Shown: positions 8,711-17,401, numbered from the stretch's first letter. The stretch is 64,000 nt of DNA from Pseudomonas sp. FP2196 (GCF_030687715.1 NZ_CP117445.1:3957501-4021500), one strand, 5' to 3'. Program-made: numbers and translations. The notes: generated from the sequence alone by a model not told the origin.

Positions 8711-9424
8711 TCAGCCTTGAGCAATAAAGCGGTCGCGGCTGTTGGTCAGGTGCAGCCACATGGCGGCGCGGGCGGCATCGGGGTCTTGTCGTTTGATGGC
8801 ATTCAAAATCGCCTCGTGCTCCAGATTGGCCAGTTGCCCCAGTTTGCTCAAATCCGCCGCGCCCCGCTCGGCCGCGTTGACCCGGGTGCGCGGAATCATC
8901 GCGCTGCCCAAGTGCTGCATGATCTCGCTGAAGCAGACATTGCCGGTGGCCTCGGCGATCAGCAGGTGAAAGCGTCGATCAGCCTCGACGCAACTGTCGT
9001 TGTTGGCCAGCAGGCGTTGATAGTCATCCAGCGCCTGACGCATCAGCAGCAATTGCTGTTCGGTTCGCCGCTGCGCCGCCAGCGCGGCCGCTTGCGTCTC
9101 CAGGCCCATGCGCAATTCGAGAATGCTGCGCACTCCCAGCGCCGTATCGACGTTCAGCCGCAGTCCCTGCTCCGGCGCGCGCTCAATCACAAACGTGCCG
9201 ATACCGTGACGCGTCTCCACCAACCCTGACGCCTGCAACTTGGAAATCGCCTCGCGCACCACCGTGCGGCTGACACCGTGCTCCTGAACGATGGAATTCT
9301 CCGACGGCAGTTTGTCGCCGGGCGATAGCTGACCGAGCAGGATGCTCTGCGTGAGTTTCTCCACCAGGTCATGGGCCAGGTTGTGCGCACGTTTGCGAGC
9401 GGGGGCGTCGAGATCTTCTTGCAT
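8711..9424 (-). CDS. FadR/GntR family regulator (FCD domain), likely glucarate-responsive
   Basis: The 237-residue protein has an N-terminal GntR winged helix (SILLGQLSPGDKLPSE, then EHGVSRTVVREAISKLQASG, about residues 28-67) and an all-helical FCD effector domain from about 95 to 228. The FCD domain carries the metal-site pattern (D in EADRRFHLLI, H in NLEHEAIL, H in WLHLTNS). It is transcribed divergently from gudP-gudD, and two TTGT-N3-ACAA operators lie between the two, the class of site this family binds. The inference is a repressor relieved by glucarate, galactarate or a degradation intermediate. Confidence 0.88.
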   Translation of the reverse strand: MQEDLDAPARKRAHNLAHDLVEKLTQSILLGQLSPGDKLPSENSIVQEHGVSRTVVREAISKLQASGLVETRHGIGTFVIERAPEQGLRLNVDTALGVRSILELRMGLETQAAALAAQRRTEQQLLLMRQALDDYQRLLANNDSCVEADRRFHLLIAEATGNVCFSEIMQHLGSAMIPRTRVNAAERGAADLSKLGQLANLEHEAILNAIKRQDPDAARAAMWLHLTNSRDRFIAQG

Positions 9425-9510
9425 GGGTTATTCCGTGGTCGGGACGTGCGGATCGTAGCACCGGGCAGTGGTGGGACGAGATTGATTTTAGATCTGAATG
9501 GCCGACCAAC

Positions 9511-9521
9511 TTGTATGACAA
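9511..9521. promoter_or_regulatory. GntR/FCD operator, site 1
   Basis: TTGT-ATG-ACAA is a perfect inverted repeat matching the FCD-GntR pattern TnGTnnnACnA. It lies about 87 bp upstream of the regulator gene start and is presumably autoregulatory. Confidence 0.65.
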
Positions 9522-9697
9522 CACTCCAAAATACGGAAACACCTCACGCTTACTGAATGCCTCCCGGTGACCACAGGGTTCCTGCCTTAAAAATATCAAC
9601 GCTCATAAAAACCTGAAAGGCCCAATGAAATATGGGTAGAACCCTAAAAAGGCATAAAAAAATCTCTCCCAATAGAAATTTAATCACCCTTCCCTAC

Positions 9698-9708
9698 TTG
9701 TAGGACAA
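9698..9708. promoter_or_regulatory. GntR/FCD operator, site 2
   Basis: TTGT-AGG-ACAA is a second perfect copy of the same operator, about 84 bp upstream of the gudP start. A half-like sequence (TTGTATGATGT) follows at 9719. The intervening 9522-9697 is AT-rich promoter DNA with no gene. Confidence 0.65.
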
Positions 9709-9791
9709 AAAAATCAGGTTGTATGATGTCTATCAACAAAGCAGCACCCAAGCCCTACCCCGCATAAAAATAATCAGTGGGAGAAAACCAA

Positions 9792-11138
9792 GTGAAAACC
9801 TCCGTCTCCGGGATAAACGAGGGCGTCGACTCGACACTCGCGTCCGCCATCTCGAAAGTGAAACGCCACGTCCTGCCGCTCTTCGTGATCATGTTCATCG
9901 TCAATTACATTGACCGGGTGAACATCGGCTTCGTCCGCACCCACATGGAACACGATCTGGGCATCGGTGCCGCCGCCTACGGCTTCGGCGCCGGTCTGTT
10001 CTTCATCGGCTACGCGCTGTTCGAAGTCCCCTCCAACATGCTCTTGCAGAAAGTCGGCGCACGTATCTGGCTGACCCGCATCATGTTCACCTGGGGCCTG
10101 GTCGCCGCCGGCATGGCGTTCATCCAGAATGAAACCCACTTCTACGTTCTGCGCTTTTTGCTTGGCGTGGCCGAGGCCGGCTTTTTTCCCGGTGTGATCT
10201 ATTACTTCACCCGCTGGCTGCCCGGTGTCGAACGCGGCAAGGCCATTGCGATTTTCCTCAGTGGCTCGGCCGTGGCTTCGTTGATCTCCGGCCCGCTGTC
10301 CGGCCTGCTCCTGCAAATCAACGGACTGGGCATGCACGGCTGGCAATGGATGTATTTCATTGAAGGGATGTTCTCCGTGGGTCTGTGCGTGTTCGTCTGG
10401 TTCTGGCTCGACGCCAAACCCCACGATGCGAAATGGCTGACCCGCGCCGAACAGGACGCCTTGGTCAACGCCATCGACGACGAGCAAAAGGCTCGCGAAG
10501 CCGCCACGCCGATCCGGCCGTCGATAGGCAAACTGCTCAAGGACCGGCAGATCATCCTGTTCTGCCTGATCTACTTCTTCATTCAACTGACGATCTACGC
10601 CGCGACCTTCTGGCTGCCGAGCATCATCAAGAAAATGGGCGACATGAGCGACTTCCAGGTCGGCCTGTTCAACTCGATTCCGTGGCTGCTGTCGATTATC
10701 GGCATGTATACCTTTGCCACGCTCTCGGCCAAGTGGAAGCACCAACAGGCGTGGGTCGCCACCGCGCTGTTGATTGCAGCGGCGGGGATGTTCATGTCCA
10801 CCACCGGCGGACCGATCTTCGCTTTTGTCGCGATCTGCTTTGCCGCGCTGGGGTTCAAGTCCGCCTCGTCGCTGTTCTGGCCGATTCCGCAGGCGTACCT
10901 GGATGCGCGCATCGCTGCGGCAGTGATCGCGTTGATCAACTCGGTCGGCAACCTCGGCGGCTTCGTCGCGCCGACCACCTTCGGCCTGCTCGAAGAACAC
11001 ACCGGCTCGATTCAGGGCGGCCTCTATGGCCTGGCTGCGACCTCGATCATCGCCGCGATCATCGTGTTCTTCGCCCGTACCACCGCGAAACCCGCGCCGG
11101 CTATCGCCGTGGTTGATGCCACGCCGAAGCACGCCTGA
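9792..11138 (+). CDS. gudP: D-glucarate/galactarate MFS transporter
   Basis: The 448-residue protein is a 12-helix major facilitator of the anion:cation symporter group that imports hexarates. Visible hallmarks are [10 protein letters not shown] near the first helix, the [19 protein letters not shown] segment, and [14 protein letters not shown] (about residues 124-137). A loop of about 40 residues separates the two six-helix halves. The GTG at 9792 is chosen because GGGAGA lies about 8 nt upstream; a GTG at 9777 is an alternative. It is 25 bp upstream of gudD, so the pair is an operon for uptake and first-step catabolism of glucarate. Confidence 0.88.
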   Translation: MKTSVSGINEGVDSTLASAISKVKRHVLPLFVIMFIVNYIDRVNIGFVRTHMEHDLGIGAAAYGFGAGLFFIGYALFEVPSNMLLQKVGARIWLTRIMFTWGLVAAGMAFIQNETHFYVLRFLLGVAEAGFFPGVIYYFTRWLPGVERGKAIAIFLSGSAVASLISGPLSGLLLQINGLGMHGWQWMYFIEGMFSVGLCVFVWFWLDAKPHDAKWLTRAEQDALVNAIDDEQKAREAATPIRPSIGKLLKDRQIILFCLIYFFIQLTIYAATFWLPSIIKKMGDMSDFQVGLFNSIPWLLSIIGMYTFATLSAKWKHQQAWVATALLIAAAGMFMSTTGGPIFAFVAICFAALGFKSASSLFWPIPQAYLDARIAAAVIALINSVGNLGGFVAPTTFGLLEEHTGSIQGGLYGLAATSIIAAIIVFFARTTAKPAPAIAVVDATPKHA

Positions 11139-11163
11139 CTTTCCGTTTCCAAGGATAAAAACA

Positions 11164-12507
11164 ATGAACGCAAACGACACCGCCAAAGCCCCGATCATCA
11201 CCGACATGCAAGTCATCCCGGTGGCCGGCCACGACGGCATGCTGCTCAACCTGAGCGGCGCCCACGGGCCGTTTTTCACCCGCAACATCGTCATCCTCAA
11301 GGACAACGCCGGCCACACCGGCGTCGGCGAAGTGCCCGGCGGCGAACGCATTCGCCAGACCCTGGAAGACGCACGCAGCCTGGTGATCGGCAGCCCGATC
11401 GGCACGTATCAGAAGATCCTCAATCAGGTGCGCCAGACTTTCGCCGACCGCGATGCCGGCGGCCGGGGCCTGCAAACCTTTGACCTGCGCATCACCATTC
11501 ACGCGGTCACCGGCCTGGAAGCCGCCCTGCTCGACTTGCTCGGCCAGCACCTCGACGTGCCAGTCGCTGCGCTGCTCGGCGAAGGTCAGCAACGCGATGA
11601 AGTGAAGATGCTCGGCTATCTGTTCTACGTCGGCGACCAGCGCGAAACCGACCTCGCCTATCGCAGTGAACCGGACGCCGATAACGACTGGTTTCGCGTG
11701 CGTCACGAGAAGGCCATGACCGCCGAATCGGTGGTACGCCTCGCCGAAGCGGCTCACGCGAAATACGGCTTCAAGGACTTCAAACTCAAGGGCGGCGTGC
11801 TCAGCGGCGATGCAGAAATCGAAGCGGTGACGGCGCTGGCCGAACGCTTCCCCGATGCGCGCATCACCCTTGATCCGAATGGCGCGTGGTCACTGAAAGA
11901 AGCCATCCGCTTGTGCCGCGATCAACATCAGGTTCTGGCTTACGCGGAAGATCCGTGCGGTGCTGAAAACGGTTATTCGGGTCGCGAGGTCATGGCCGAA
12001 TTCCGCCGCGCCACCGGACTGAAAACCGCCACCAACATGATCGCCACCGATTGGCGCGAGATGGGCCATGCGATTCAGTTGCAATCGGTGGACATCCCGC
12101 TGGCCGATCCGCACTTCTGGACCATGCAGGGCTCGGTGCGCGTGGCGCAGATGTGCCATGAGTGGGGCCTGACCTGGGGCTCGCACTCCAACAACCACTT
12201 CGATATCTCGCTGGCCATGTTCACCCATGTCGCCGCCGCAGCACCGGGCGATATCACCGCCATCGACACCCACTGGATCTGGCAGGACGGCCAGCGCCTG
12301 ACCAAGGCACCGCTGCAGATTGTCGGCGGCTGCGTGCAGGTGCCGAAGAAACCGGGACTGGGTGTCGAGTTGGACATGGATCAGGTGGCCAAGGCCCACG
12401 AACTCTATAAAGGCATGGGTCTGGGGGCGCGGGATGACAGCGTCGCGATGCAGTTTCTGATTCCGGGGTGGAAATTCGATAACAAGCGGCCGTGTCTGGT
12501 GCGCTGA
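11164..12507 (+). CDS. gudD: Glucarate dehydratase
   Basis: The 447-residue enzyme belongs to the enolase superfamily and dehydrates D-glucarate (and L-idarate) to 5-keto-4-deoxyglucarate. The KxK catalytic pair is visible in DFKLKGGVL (about residues 204-212). Metal ligands appear in [13 protein letters not shown] and ATNMIATDW, and the catalytic His in [14 protein letters not shown]. Length agrees with E. coli GudD. The ATG has an AAGGAT site upstream. The downstream enzymes of the pathway (KDG aldolase or dehydratase) are not in the window. Confidence 0.93.
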   Translation: MNANDTAKAPIITDMQVIPVAGHDGMLLNLSGAHGPFFTRNIVILKDNAGHTGVGEVPGGERIRQTLEDARSLVIGSPIGTYQKILNQVRQTFADRDAGGRGLQTFDLRITIHAVTGLEAALLDLLGQHLDVPVAALLGEGQQRDEVKMLGYLFYVGDQRETDLAYRSEPDADNDWFRVRHEKAMTAESVVRLAEAAHAKYGFKDFKLKGGVLSGDAEIEAVTALAERFPDARITLDPNGAWSLKEAIRLCRDQHQVLAYAEDPCGAENGYSGREVMAEFRRATGLKTATNMIATDWREMGHAIQLQSVDIPLADPHFWTMQGSVRVAQMCHEWGLTWGSHSNNHFDISLAMFTHVAAAAPGDITAIDTHWIWQDGQRLTKAPLQIVGGCVQVPKKPGLGVELDMDQVAKAHELYKGMGLGARDDSVAMQFLIPGWKFDNKRPCLVR

Positions 12508-12531
12508 ACCTGATCTGCAATCCACCACTGT

Positions 12532-12629
12532 CCCCTGTGGGAGCGAGCCTGCTCGCGAAGGCGCTATAACAGCCAACACTTCTGTCGACTGACACATCGC
12601 TTTCGCGAGCAGGCTTGCTCCCACAGGGG
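12532..12629. repeat. REP pair, GAGCCTGCTCGCGA family
   Basis: Inverted REP units flanked by TGTGGGAGCGAGCCTGCTCG and its complement lie between the convergent gudD and ampR genes. Confidence 0.88.
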
Positions 12630-12637
12630 GCTCTGTA

Positions 12638-13510
12638 TTAACCAGAGATTTGTAACAACCAGTCTTTGAACGCCAGCATCGCCGCCGTCTCCGGCCGCGA
12701 CTGCAAACGCGTCAACCAATAACTCCCAGTGGTGATCTCGATCGCAAACGGCTGACAGATCGCCTCCGCCGCCAGTTGCCGCGCGAACATCAGTGGCGGC
12801 GCCAATGCCACCCCGCCGCCCTGCAACGCCGCCTCCATCATCGCCAGCGACGAGTCGAAGACGACGCTCTGCGGCGGTGCTGCCTGCGTCGCCAGACCCG
12901 CTGCCTGAAACCACTCCGGCCACTCATCGGTGCGGTAAGAACGCAGCAGCGTTTGCTGCAATAAATCTGCCGGCGCGTGCAATTGCCGGGCAATTTCCGG
13001 CGCGCACAACACCGACAGCGGCGCATCAAGCAGTCGTGTCGCCTCAATGCCGTGCCACGCTCCGGCGCCAAACCGGATCGCGTAATCAAGCCCTTCTGCA
13101 GCGACATCCACGCGATTGTTGTTGGTCGACAGCCGTAAATCTATGAGCGGATGTTTCGCCCGAAAGTCCGAAAGCCTCGGTAATAACCAACCCACGGCAA
13201 AGGTGCCCACCGCGCCCACGGTCAACATCTCGCGATGCTGTCCGCCGGCGAGGCGTTCGAGAATCTGCGCGATGTGATCAAACGATGTGCTCAACACCGG
13301 CAGCAACGTTTCGCCTTCACTGGTCAGCATCAGCCCGCGAGGCAGGCGTTTGAACAGGGTGACGTTGAGCTGCGCCTCAAGGCTTTTGACCTGATGACTG
13401 ACGGCAGCCTGGGTCACACACAACTCCACGGCAGCGCGGGTAAAGCTCAAATGACGCGCCGACGCTTCGAAGGCCCGCAGTGCGTTGAGCGGCAATTGAG
13501 GTCGAATCAT
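12638..13510 (-). CDS. ampR: AmpR, LysR-type regulator of beta-lactamase
   Basis: The 290-residue product closely resembles Pseudomonas AmpR: RPQLPLNALRAFEASARHLS at the start, the recognition helix ELCVTQAAVSHQVKSLE, and VGAVGTFAVGWLLPRLSDF in the effector domain. AmpR senses muropeptides of peptidoglycan turnover, repressing or activating ampC. A TTG start 12 nt upstream is possible, but the ATG gives the family's normal N-terminus. It is divergent from ampC across a 160-bp control region, the classical arrangement. Confidence 0.92.
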   Translation of the reverse strand: MIRPQLPLNALRAFEASARHLSFTRAAVELCVTQAAVSHQVKSLEAQLNVTLFKRLPRGLMLTSEGETLLPVLSTSFDHIAQILERLAGGQHREMLTVGAVGTFAVGWLLPRLSDFRAKHPLIDLRLSTNNNRVDVAAEGLDYAIRFGAGAWHGIEATRLLDAPLSVLCAPEIARQLHAPADLLQQTLLRSYRTDEWPEWFQAAGLATQAAPPQSVVFDSSLAMMEAALQGGGVALAPPLMFARQLAAEAICQPFAIEITTGSYWLTRLQSRPETAAMLAFKDWLLQISG

Positions 13511-13670
13511 GCCCAGTCCCAAATTTTTCTAATGGCTCATCCGAGATTTCATCGTTTGTCGACGAATGCCAGACTGCCTAAATTGTCGGCGCTGATCAGC
13601 CGCCTAACGTTGCAATTGCCCGCAGTCTAGCGGGATAACACCCTCAACACTCATGGAGAGTGGTTCATCT
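13511..13670. promoter_or_regulatory. ampR-ampC divergent control region
   Basis: The 160-bp region between the divergent genes must hold both promoters and the AmpR site. It includes an imperfect inverted repeat at about 13550-13570 (CATCGTTTGTCGACGAATG), a candidate LysR-type operator. I cannot place the -35/-10 elements with confidence. Confidence 0.4.
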
Positions 13671-14837
13671 ATGTCATTCATCACCCCTACCAAAGTCATT
13701 TCCTATAGTGCTTTTGGCCTTTTCTTCGGTGCCGCCGCCTGCATGGCAGCACCGCAAACCGACGAACAACTGCAAGCACTGGTCAAAGGCGCCGTCACGC
13801 CCGTGATGCAACAGCAGAACATCCCCGGGCTGGCTGTTGCCCTCACCATCAACGGCAAACCGCATTACTTTAACTACGGTGTCGCCGCCAAAGACACCGG
13901 GCAGAAGGTCAGCGAAAACACCCTGTTCGAAATCGGCTCGGTGAGCAAAACCTTCACCGCGACACTCGCGGGTTACGCTCAGGCCACCGGCAAACTGGAC
14001 CTGTCGACCAAGGCCAGCAAGCTTTGGCCGGAACTCAAAGGCAGCGCCTTCGACAACATCAGCGTGTTGCAACTGGGAACTTACAGCGCCGGCGGCTTGC
14101 CGCTGCAATTCCCCGCCGAGGCGGATTCGGCTGACAAGATGCTCGGCTATTACCAACAGTGGAAACCGGTTTATCCGGCGGGCAGCCATCGCCTGTACTC
14201 CAATTCGAGCCTTGGGTTGTTCGGCTATCTGACGGCGAAAAGTCTGGGCCAGCCGTTTGATCAGGCCATGAGCAAAACCCTGCTACCGAAACTGGGCCTC
14301 AAGCACACTTACATTCAAGTGCCCGCGTCCGAAGCCAAGCTCTACGCTCAGGGTTACAACAAGAACGACCAACCGGTTCGGGTCAGTCCGGGCGCACTGG
14401 ATGCCGAAGCCTACGGCATCAAAACCAGTGCGGCGGATCTGCTGCGTTACGTCGAGGCCAACCTGAAACCGGCCAGCCTTGAAGCGCCGCTGCAAAAAGC
14501 CATCGCCGCGACCCACACCGGTTACTACACCGTTGGCGACATGACCCAAGGCCTGGGCTGGGAACGTTATGCCTACCCGATCAGCCTCGAGCGCTTGCTG
14601 GCCGGTAACTCGACGTCAATGACCATGGAAGCGCACAAGGCTGAGTGGCTGACCCCGCCACAGCCTGAACCGGCCAATGTGCTCTACAACAAAACCGGAT
14701 CGACCGGTGGTTTCGGCGCGTACGTGGCGTTTGTGCCGTCGAAGGAGTTGGGCATCGTGATTCTGGCGAACAAGAATTACCCGAATGCGGAACGGGTGAA
14801 GATTGCGCATGAGATTTTCAGTCAGTTGACCGAATAA
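13671..14837 (+). CDS. ampC: Class C beta-lactamase AmpC
   Basis: A 388-residue periplasmic serine beta-lactamase has all three class C motifs: SVSK (residues 90-93, nucleophile Ser90), YSN (176-178) and KTG (341-343). A signal peptide covers about residues 1-27. The ATG at 13671 follows GGAGAGTGG about 8 nt upstream; the ATG at 13653 has no ribosome-binding site. The enzyme hydrolyses cephalosporins and penicillins, and the divergent AmpR implies inducible expression. It is the ordinary chromosomal enzyme of Pseudomonas, not a mobile gene. Confidence 0.95.
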   Translation: MSFITPTKVISYSAFGLFFGAAACMAAPQTDEQLQALVKGAVTPVMQQQNIPGLAVALTINGKPHYFNYGVAAKDTGQKVSENTLFEIGSVSKTFTATLAGYAQATGKLDLSTKASKLWPELKGSAFDNISVLQLGTYSAGGLPLQFPAEADSADKMLGYYQQWKPVYPAGSHRLYSNSSLGLFGYLTAKSLGQPFDQAMSKTLLPKLGLKHTYIQVPASEAKLYAQGYNKNDQPVRVSPGALDAEAYGIKTSAADLLRYVEANLKPASLEAPLQKAIAATHTGYYTVGDMTQGLGWERYAYPISLERLLAGNSTSMTMEAHKAEWLTPPQPEPANVLYNKTGSTGGFGAYVAFVPSKELGIVILANKNYPNAERVKIAHEIFSQLTE

Positions 14838-14928
14838 AGATCGAAAGATCGCAGCCTGCGGCAGCGCCTACAGGATCGGGTTTTCACTCGGTCAATGTAG
14901 GAGCTGCCGCAGGCTGCGATCTTTTTTC
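14838..14928. repeat. REP pair, GGAGCTGCCGCAGGCTGCGATC family
   Basis: Inverted REP units begin directly after the ampC stop codon and end just before the small gene at 14939. This pair forms the left edge of the accessory stretch 14.9-18.0 kb. Confidence 0.88.
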
Positions 14929-14938
14929 GTTTCAGCGC

Positions 14939-15205
14939 TTAAAGCTGCGCCTGCAAGCGCCACCCGATGACATCCATCAAGTCACAGCTATCGCGCAACG
15001 GAATCGCCAGCACCCGGGCGAAATCCTGCAACAGCAATGCGTCGTGTCCCTTGCCCTCGTCCAGCGAAAGGCTCTCCATCAGCTGCGTCACACAGCGCAA
15101 GCGGTACGCCGCTGTGCCGTGCAACACGTCAATGGGGGCTTCGCTGTCGATCAGCAGACAGGGGATTTTGCAGTCAATCCCGGTGATGGGTATGTAACGC
15201 GCCAT
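14939..15205 (-). CDS. Hypothetical protein downstream of DUF6124
   Basis: An 88-residue protein starts at an ATG with a strong GGAGG site about 7 nt upstream. It begins MARYIPITGIDCKIPCLLID and contains a helical middle (YRLRCVTQLMESLSLD) and end (DSCDLMDVIGWRLQAQL). There is no signal peptide or membrane segment. It lies 16 bp after the DUF6124 gene in the same orientation, so the two are probably co-transcribed from the structured leader at 15.6-15.8 kb. I do not recognise the family. Confidence 0.65.
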   Translation of the reverse strand: MARYIPITGIDCKIPCLLIDSEAPIDVLHGTAAYRLRCVTQLMESLSLDEGKGHDALLLQDFARVLAIPLRDSCDLMDVIGWRLQAQL

Positions 15206-15221
15206 GGATGAACCTCCCTGT

Positions 15222-15551
15222 TCAATATTGAGTCGCGGCTGGCGGCGGATCGAGATTGTCCAGCGCACGGTTGACCAGCAATTCGCCGACCACCGCTAAC
15301 TGCTGAATCGACAGGGCAAGGCTGCGCTGCGAATCGTCAAGTTTGCAGGCCATGTCGGTGGTCAGGACGTTGAGAGAAGCGAGGGTTTCGCAGGCGTGGG
15401 TTAAGAGCGTGGGGGTATCGATATCGGGGCGGATGGCGAAGATGTAGCTGACGGGATCGGGGTGATGCGGATGGCGCAGGCGTGTGTTGTGGGAGTCGAA
15501 GGATCCTGAATCGGTTGAGGATTCAGGGGGATTCGGTGTGTGTTTTTTCAT
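15222..15551 (-). CDS. DUF6124 family small protein (copy 1)
   Basis: A 109-residue protein resembles the Pseudomonas DUF6124 group. After a polar N-terminal extension (rich in Ser, His and Pro, residues 1-40) comes the conserved core: DIDTPTLLTHACETLASLNV, then a helix with LALSIQQLAVVGELLVNRAL and the terminal NLDPPPA. The same core occurs in copy 2 at 55242. GAGGT lies about 9 nt upstream of the ATG, and an in-frame stop 6 nt upstream fixes this start. The function is unknown. Its mRNA leader carries an antisense-RNA-like module (15610-15795), so expression is likely to be conditional. Confidence 0.75.
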   Translation of the reverse strand: MKKHTPNPPESSTDSGSFDSHNTRLRHPHHPDPVSYIFAIRPDIDTPTLLTHACETLASLNVLTTDMACKLDDSQRSLALSIQQLAVVGELLVNRALDNLDPPPAATQY

Positions 15552-15609
15552 AAGTTAAGACCTCAGTACATTGAAGAAAAAACTGCCGAACTCACTTCCA
15601 CGAGAGGGT

Positions 15610-15639
15610 GGCAGCTTTGCGCAGGTGTGGAAGTCCGGG
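15610..15639 (-). promoter_or_regulatory. Target segments a and b of C4-like module 1
   Basis: On the minus strand, segment a (CCCGGACTTCCACA, 15639 to 15626) and segment b (CCTGCGCAAAGCTGCC, 15625 to 15610) lie side by side. Segment a is perfectly complementary over 14 nt to a' (15758-15771), and b is complementary in 15 of 16 positions to b' (15674-15689). Exactly 58 nt separate b from the DUF6124 start codon. Confidence 0.6.
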
Positions 15640-15673
15640 GAGGTCGAGAAAAACCCGGTGCACCGAGAGTGCT

Positions 15674-15795
15674 CCTGCGCATAGCTGCCATAAGCAAACA
15701 ATGTTGGCATAAAAAACACCAATATGTGTTCACAGGCGCACATGCGCTCACGACCAACCCGGACTTCCACATCCGACCACTGTTTTTTTCAGCGG
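15674..15795 (-). ncRNA. C4-like antisense RNA, module 1
   Basis: Read on the minus strand, this segment contains a hairpin (CCGCTG, A-rich loop, CAGTGG; 15795-15777), then a' (15771-15758), then small hairpins (GCGCATGTGCGC; AACAC with GTGTT; TGCCA with TGGCA), then b' (15689-15674). The a' and b' segments bracket the structured middle, and both pair with adjacent targets a and b just downstream. This is the layout of phage P1 C4 and P4 CI immunity RNAs. The RNA ends and promoter are not determined from sequence. Confidence 0.55.
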
Positions 15796-15813
15796 CTAAA
15801 GAAGGTTATCCCC

Positions 15814-15897
15814 CTACCCCACAACGCACCAGTTCACCAACGCCGCCGCGACTTGCAGGAAATATCCACGGTAGACGCAGGCCTTTGCCTCAGACAT
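15814..15897 (-). CDS. Possible 27-residue leader peptide
   Basis: A short frame upstream of the C4-like module would encode MSEAKACVYRGYFLQVAAAL plus a short hydrophobic end (VNWCVVG). The ribosome-binding site is weak. It could be part of the same leader transcript, as small ORFs are in phage immunity regions, or chance. The rest of 15798-16033 holds the divergent promoters of this unit and of the ATPase gene, which I cannot place. Confidence 0.25.
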   Translation of the reverse strand: MSEAKACVYRGYFLQVAAALVNWCVVG

Positions 15898-16033
15898 TTC
15901 TGTAGGAATATGCTGCAACGAATTTTGAGGAGCGGCTGAATTTGTTGTATCTACACTGCATCGAATCAATCCGTGGGCGGGGATGACATAATGCGGCCAA
16001 AGCCTTAACCGACTGACAGCCAAAGGGCGTTGC

Positions 16034-17401
16034 ATGGATATCAACAAGCTAATGCTTGACTACATTGGTCGGTTCACAGAATTGACCATTCAATTAGCTC
16101 CAACCGACAAACATCCTTCGAACGTAACGGTTCTGGTTGGTAACAACGGTGCTGGAAAGACAACGATCTTAAAATCAATGGCAACCTCCCTAAGCTGGTT
16201 GGTTGCAAGGATTCGAACCGAGAAAGGCAATGGAAACCCCGTTTCGAATGAAGACATTCAAAACGGTGCAATCGGTGCCGTCATTACAATTTCACTGGTT
16301 GACCGGTCGCACCCGCGCTCACTTCGCCCAGACGCCGCTCTTGAAGATGATTTGTTTGTATGGGGGATCGCTCGCGCAAGACAAGGGCGTAAGAACAAGA
16401 GCCATAGCTCGTTGCTGGAAGCGACACTTTTAGCGGATCACTACCGCACCCAACTGACCGAAAACGACAAAGCCTCCCTCCCCCTAATCGCCTACTACCC
16501 GGTCGAACGCTCCGTCCTCGAAATCCCGCTGAAAATCCGCACCAAACACACCTTCGACCAACTCGACGGCTACGACAACTCACTCAACCGAGGCGTCGAT
16601 TTCCGCCGTTTCTTCGAATGGTTCCGCGAGCGCGAAGACAGCGAAAACGAGACCGGCATTTCCGACACCGCACTGGCCGAAATCTCGGAAAAGTTCGGCA
16701 CCGACAGTGACGTCTGGAAAACCCTGGCCAATCTGAAAGCCTCCTCCCGCGACCGCCAATTGACCGCCGTGCGCTCGGCCATCGCCGCATTCATGCCCGG
16801 TTTCACCAACCTGCGTGTGCAACGCAAACCGCGCCTGCACATGGCCATCGACAAGGACGGTGTCACCCTCAACGTCGCCCAACTCTCCCAAGGTGAGAAG
16901 TCGATGATGGCGCTGGTCGGCGACATTGCCCGCCGCCTGGCGATGATGAACCAGTCGCTGGACAACCCGTTGCACGGCGACGGCATCGTGCTGATCGACG
17001 AGGTCGATTTGCACCTGCACCCGAGATGGCAACGCAGCCTGATCCGGCAGTTGAGCGAAACCTTCCCGAACTGCCAATTTGTCCTGACCACCCACTCGCC
17101 GCTGGTGATCAGCGACGCCAAGGATGTGCTGGTTTACGTGCTCAATGACGGCGAAATCCACGAACACAACGGCTTGTACGGTCTGGATGCCAATCAGGTA
17201 CTGCTGGAAGTCATGGACACCGACATTCGCAACAGTGACGTTCAGAAGCGTCTGAATCGGTTGATGGAATGCTTACAGGACGGTGAGCTGAAAAAAGCCA
17301 AGAAGCTTTTCGCCGATCTTTCAAGTGAACTGCCCGAGGGACACATCGAGCTGGCAAAAGCCGCTTTGCTAATCCGCAAACTGGAGTTGCGCAGTGCGTA
17401 A
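16034..17401 (+). CDS. Septu-like AAA/ABC-type ATPase (PtuA-like)
   Basis: The 455-residue protein is a RecF/SMC-like ATPase of the COG3950 type. Walker A is GNNGAGKT (36-43), the ABC signature is LSQGEKS (about 282-288), Walker B is GIVLIDEVDLHLHPRWQ (about 316-332), and the switch His is in LTTHSPLVI. In Septu and type I-A retron systems such an ATPase partners an HNH nuclease, which is exactly what follows, overlapping by 8 bp. The first 400 bp are visibly more AT-rich than the rest, suggesting mosaic ancestry. The start follows AAAGGGCG. No reverse transcriptase is present. Confidence 0.8.
   Translation: MDINKLMLDYIGRFTELTIQLAPTDKHPSNVTVLVGNNGAGKTTILKSMATSLSWLVARIRTEKGNGNPVSNEDIQNGAIGAVITISLVDRSHPRSLRPDAALEDDLFVWGIARARQGRKNKSHSSLLEATLLADHYRTQLTENDKASLPLIAYYPVERSVLEIPLKIRTKHTFDQLDGYDNSLNRGVDFRRFFEWFREREDSENETGISDTALAEISEKFGTDSDVWKTLANLKASSRDRQLTAVRSAIAAFMPGFTNLRVQRKPRLHMAIDKDGVTLNVAQLSQGEKSMMALVGDIARRLAMMNQSLDNPLHGDGIVLIDEVDLHLHPRWQRSLIRQLSETFPNCQFVLTTHSPLVISDAKDVLVYVLNDGEIHEHNGLYGLDANQVLLEVMDTDIRNSDVQKRLNRLMECLQDGELKKAKKLFADLSSELPEGHIELAKAALLIRKLELRSA

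Noticed and set aside
9774..11405. 543-residue minus-strand frame over gudP and gudD
   Set aside because: It is antisense to two clearly recognisable genes and its sequence is charged and unstructured, typical of a shadow frame.
15610..15795. Retron ncRNA reading of the inverted repeats upstream of the ATPase gene
   Set aside because: Retron a1/a2 repeats frame one RNA, and a reverse transcriptase gene should follow. Here the pairs cross, point toward the minus-strand DUF6124 gene, recur before a second DUF6124 gene with no ATPase nearby, and there is no reverse transcriptase.
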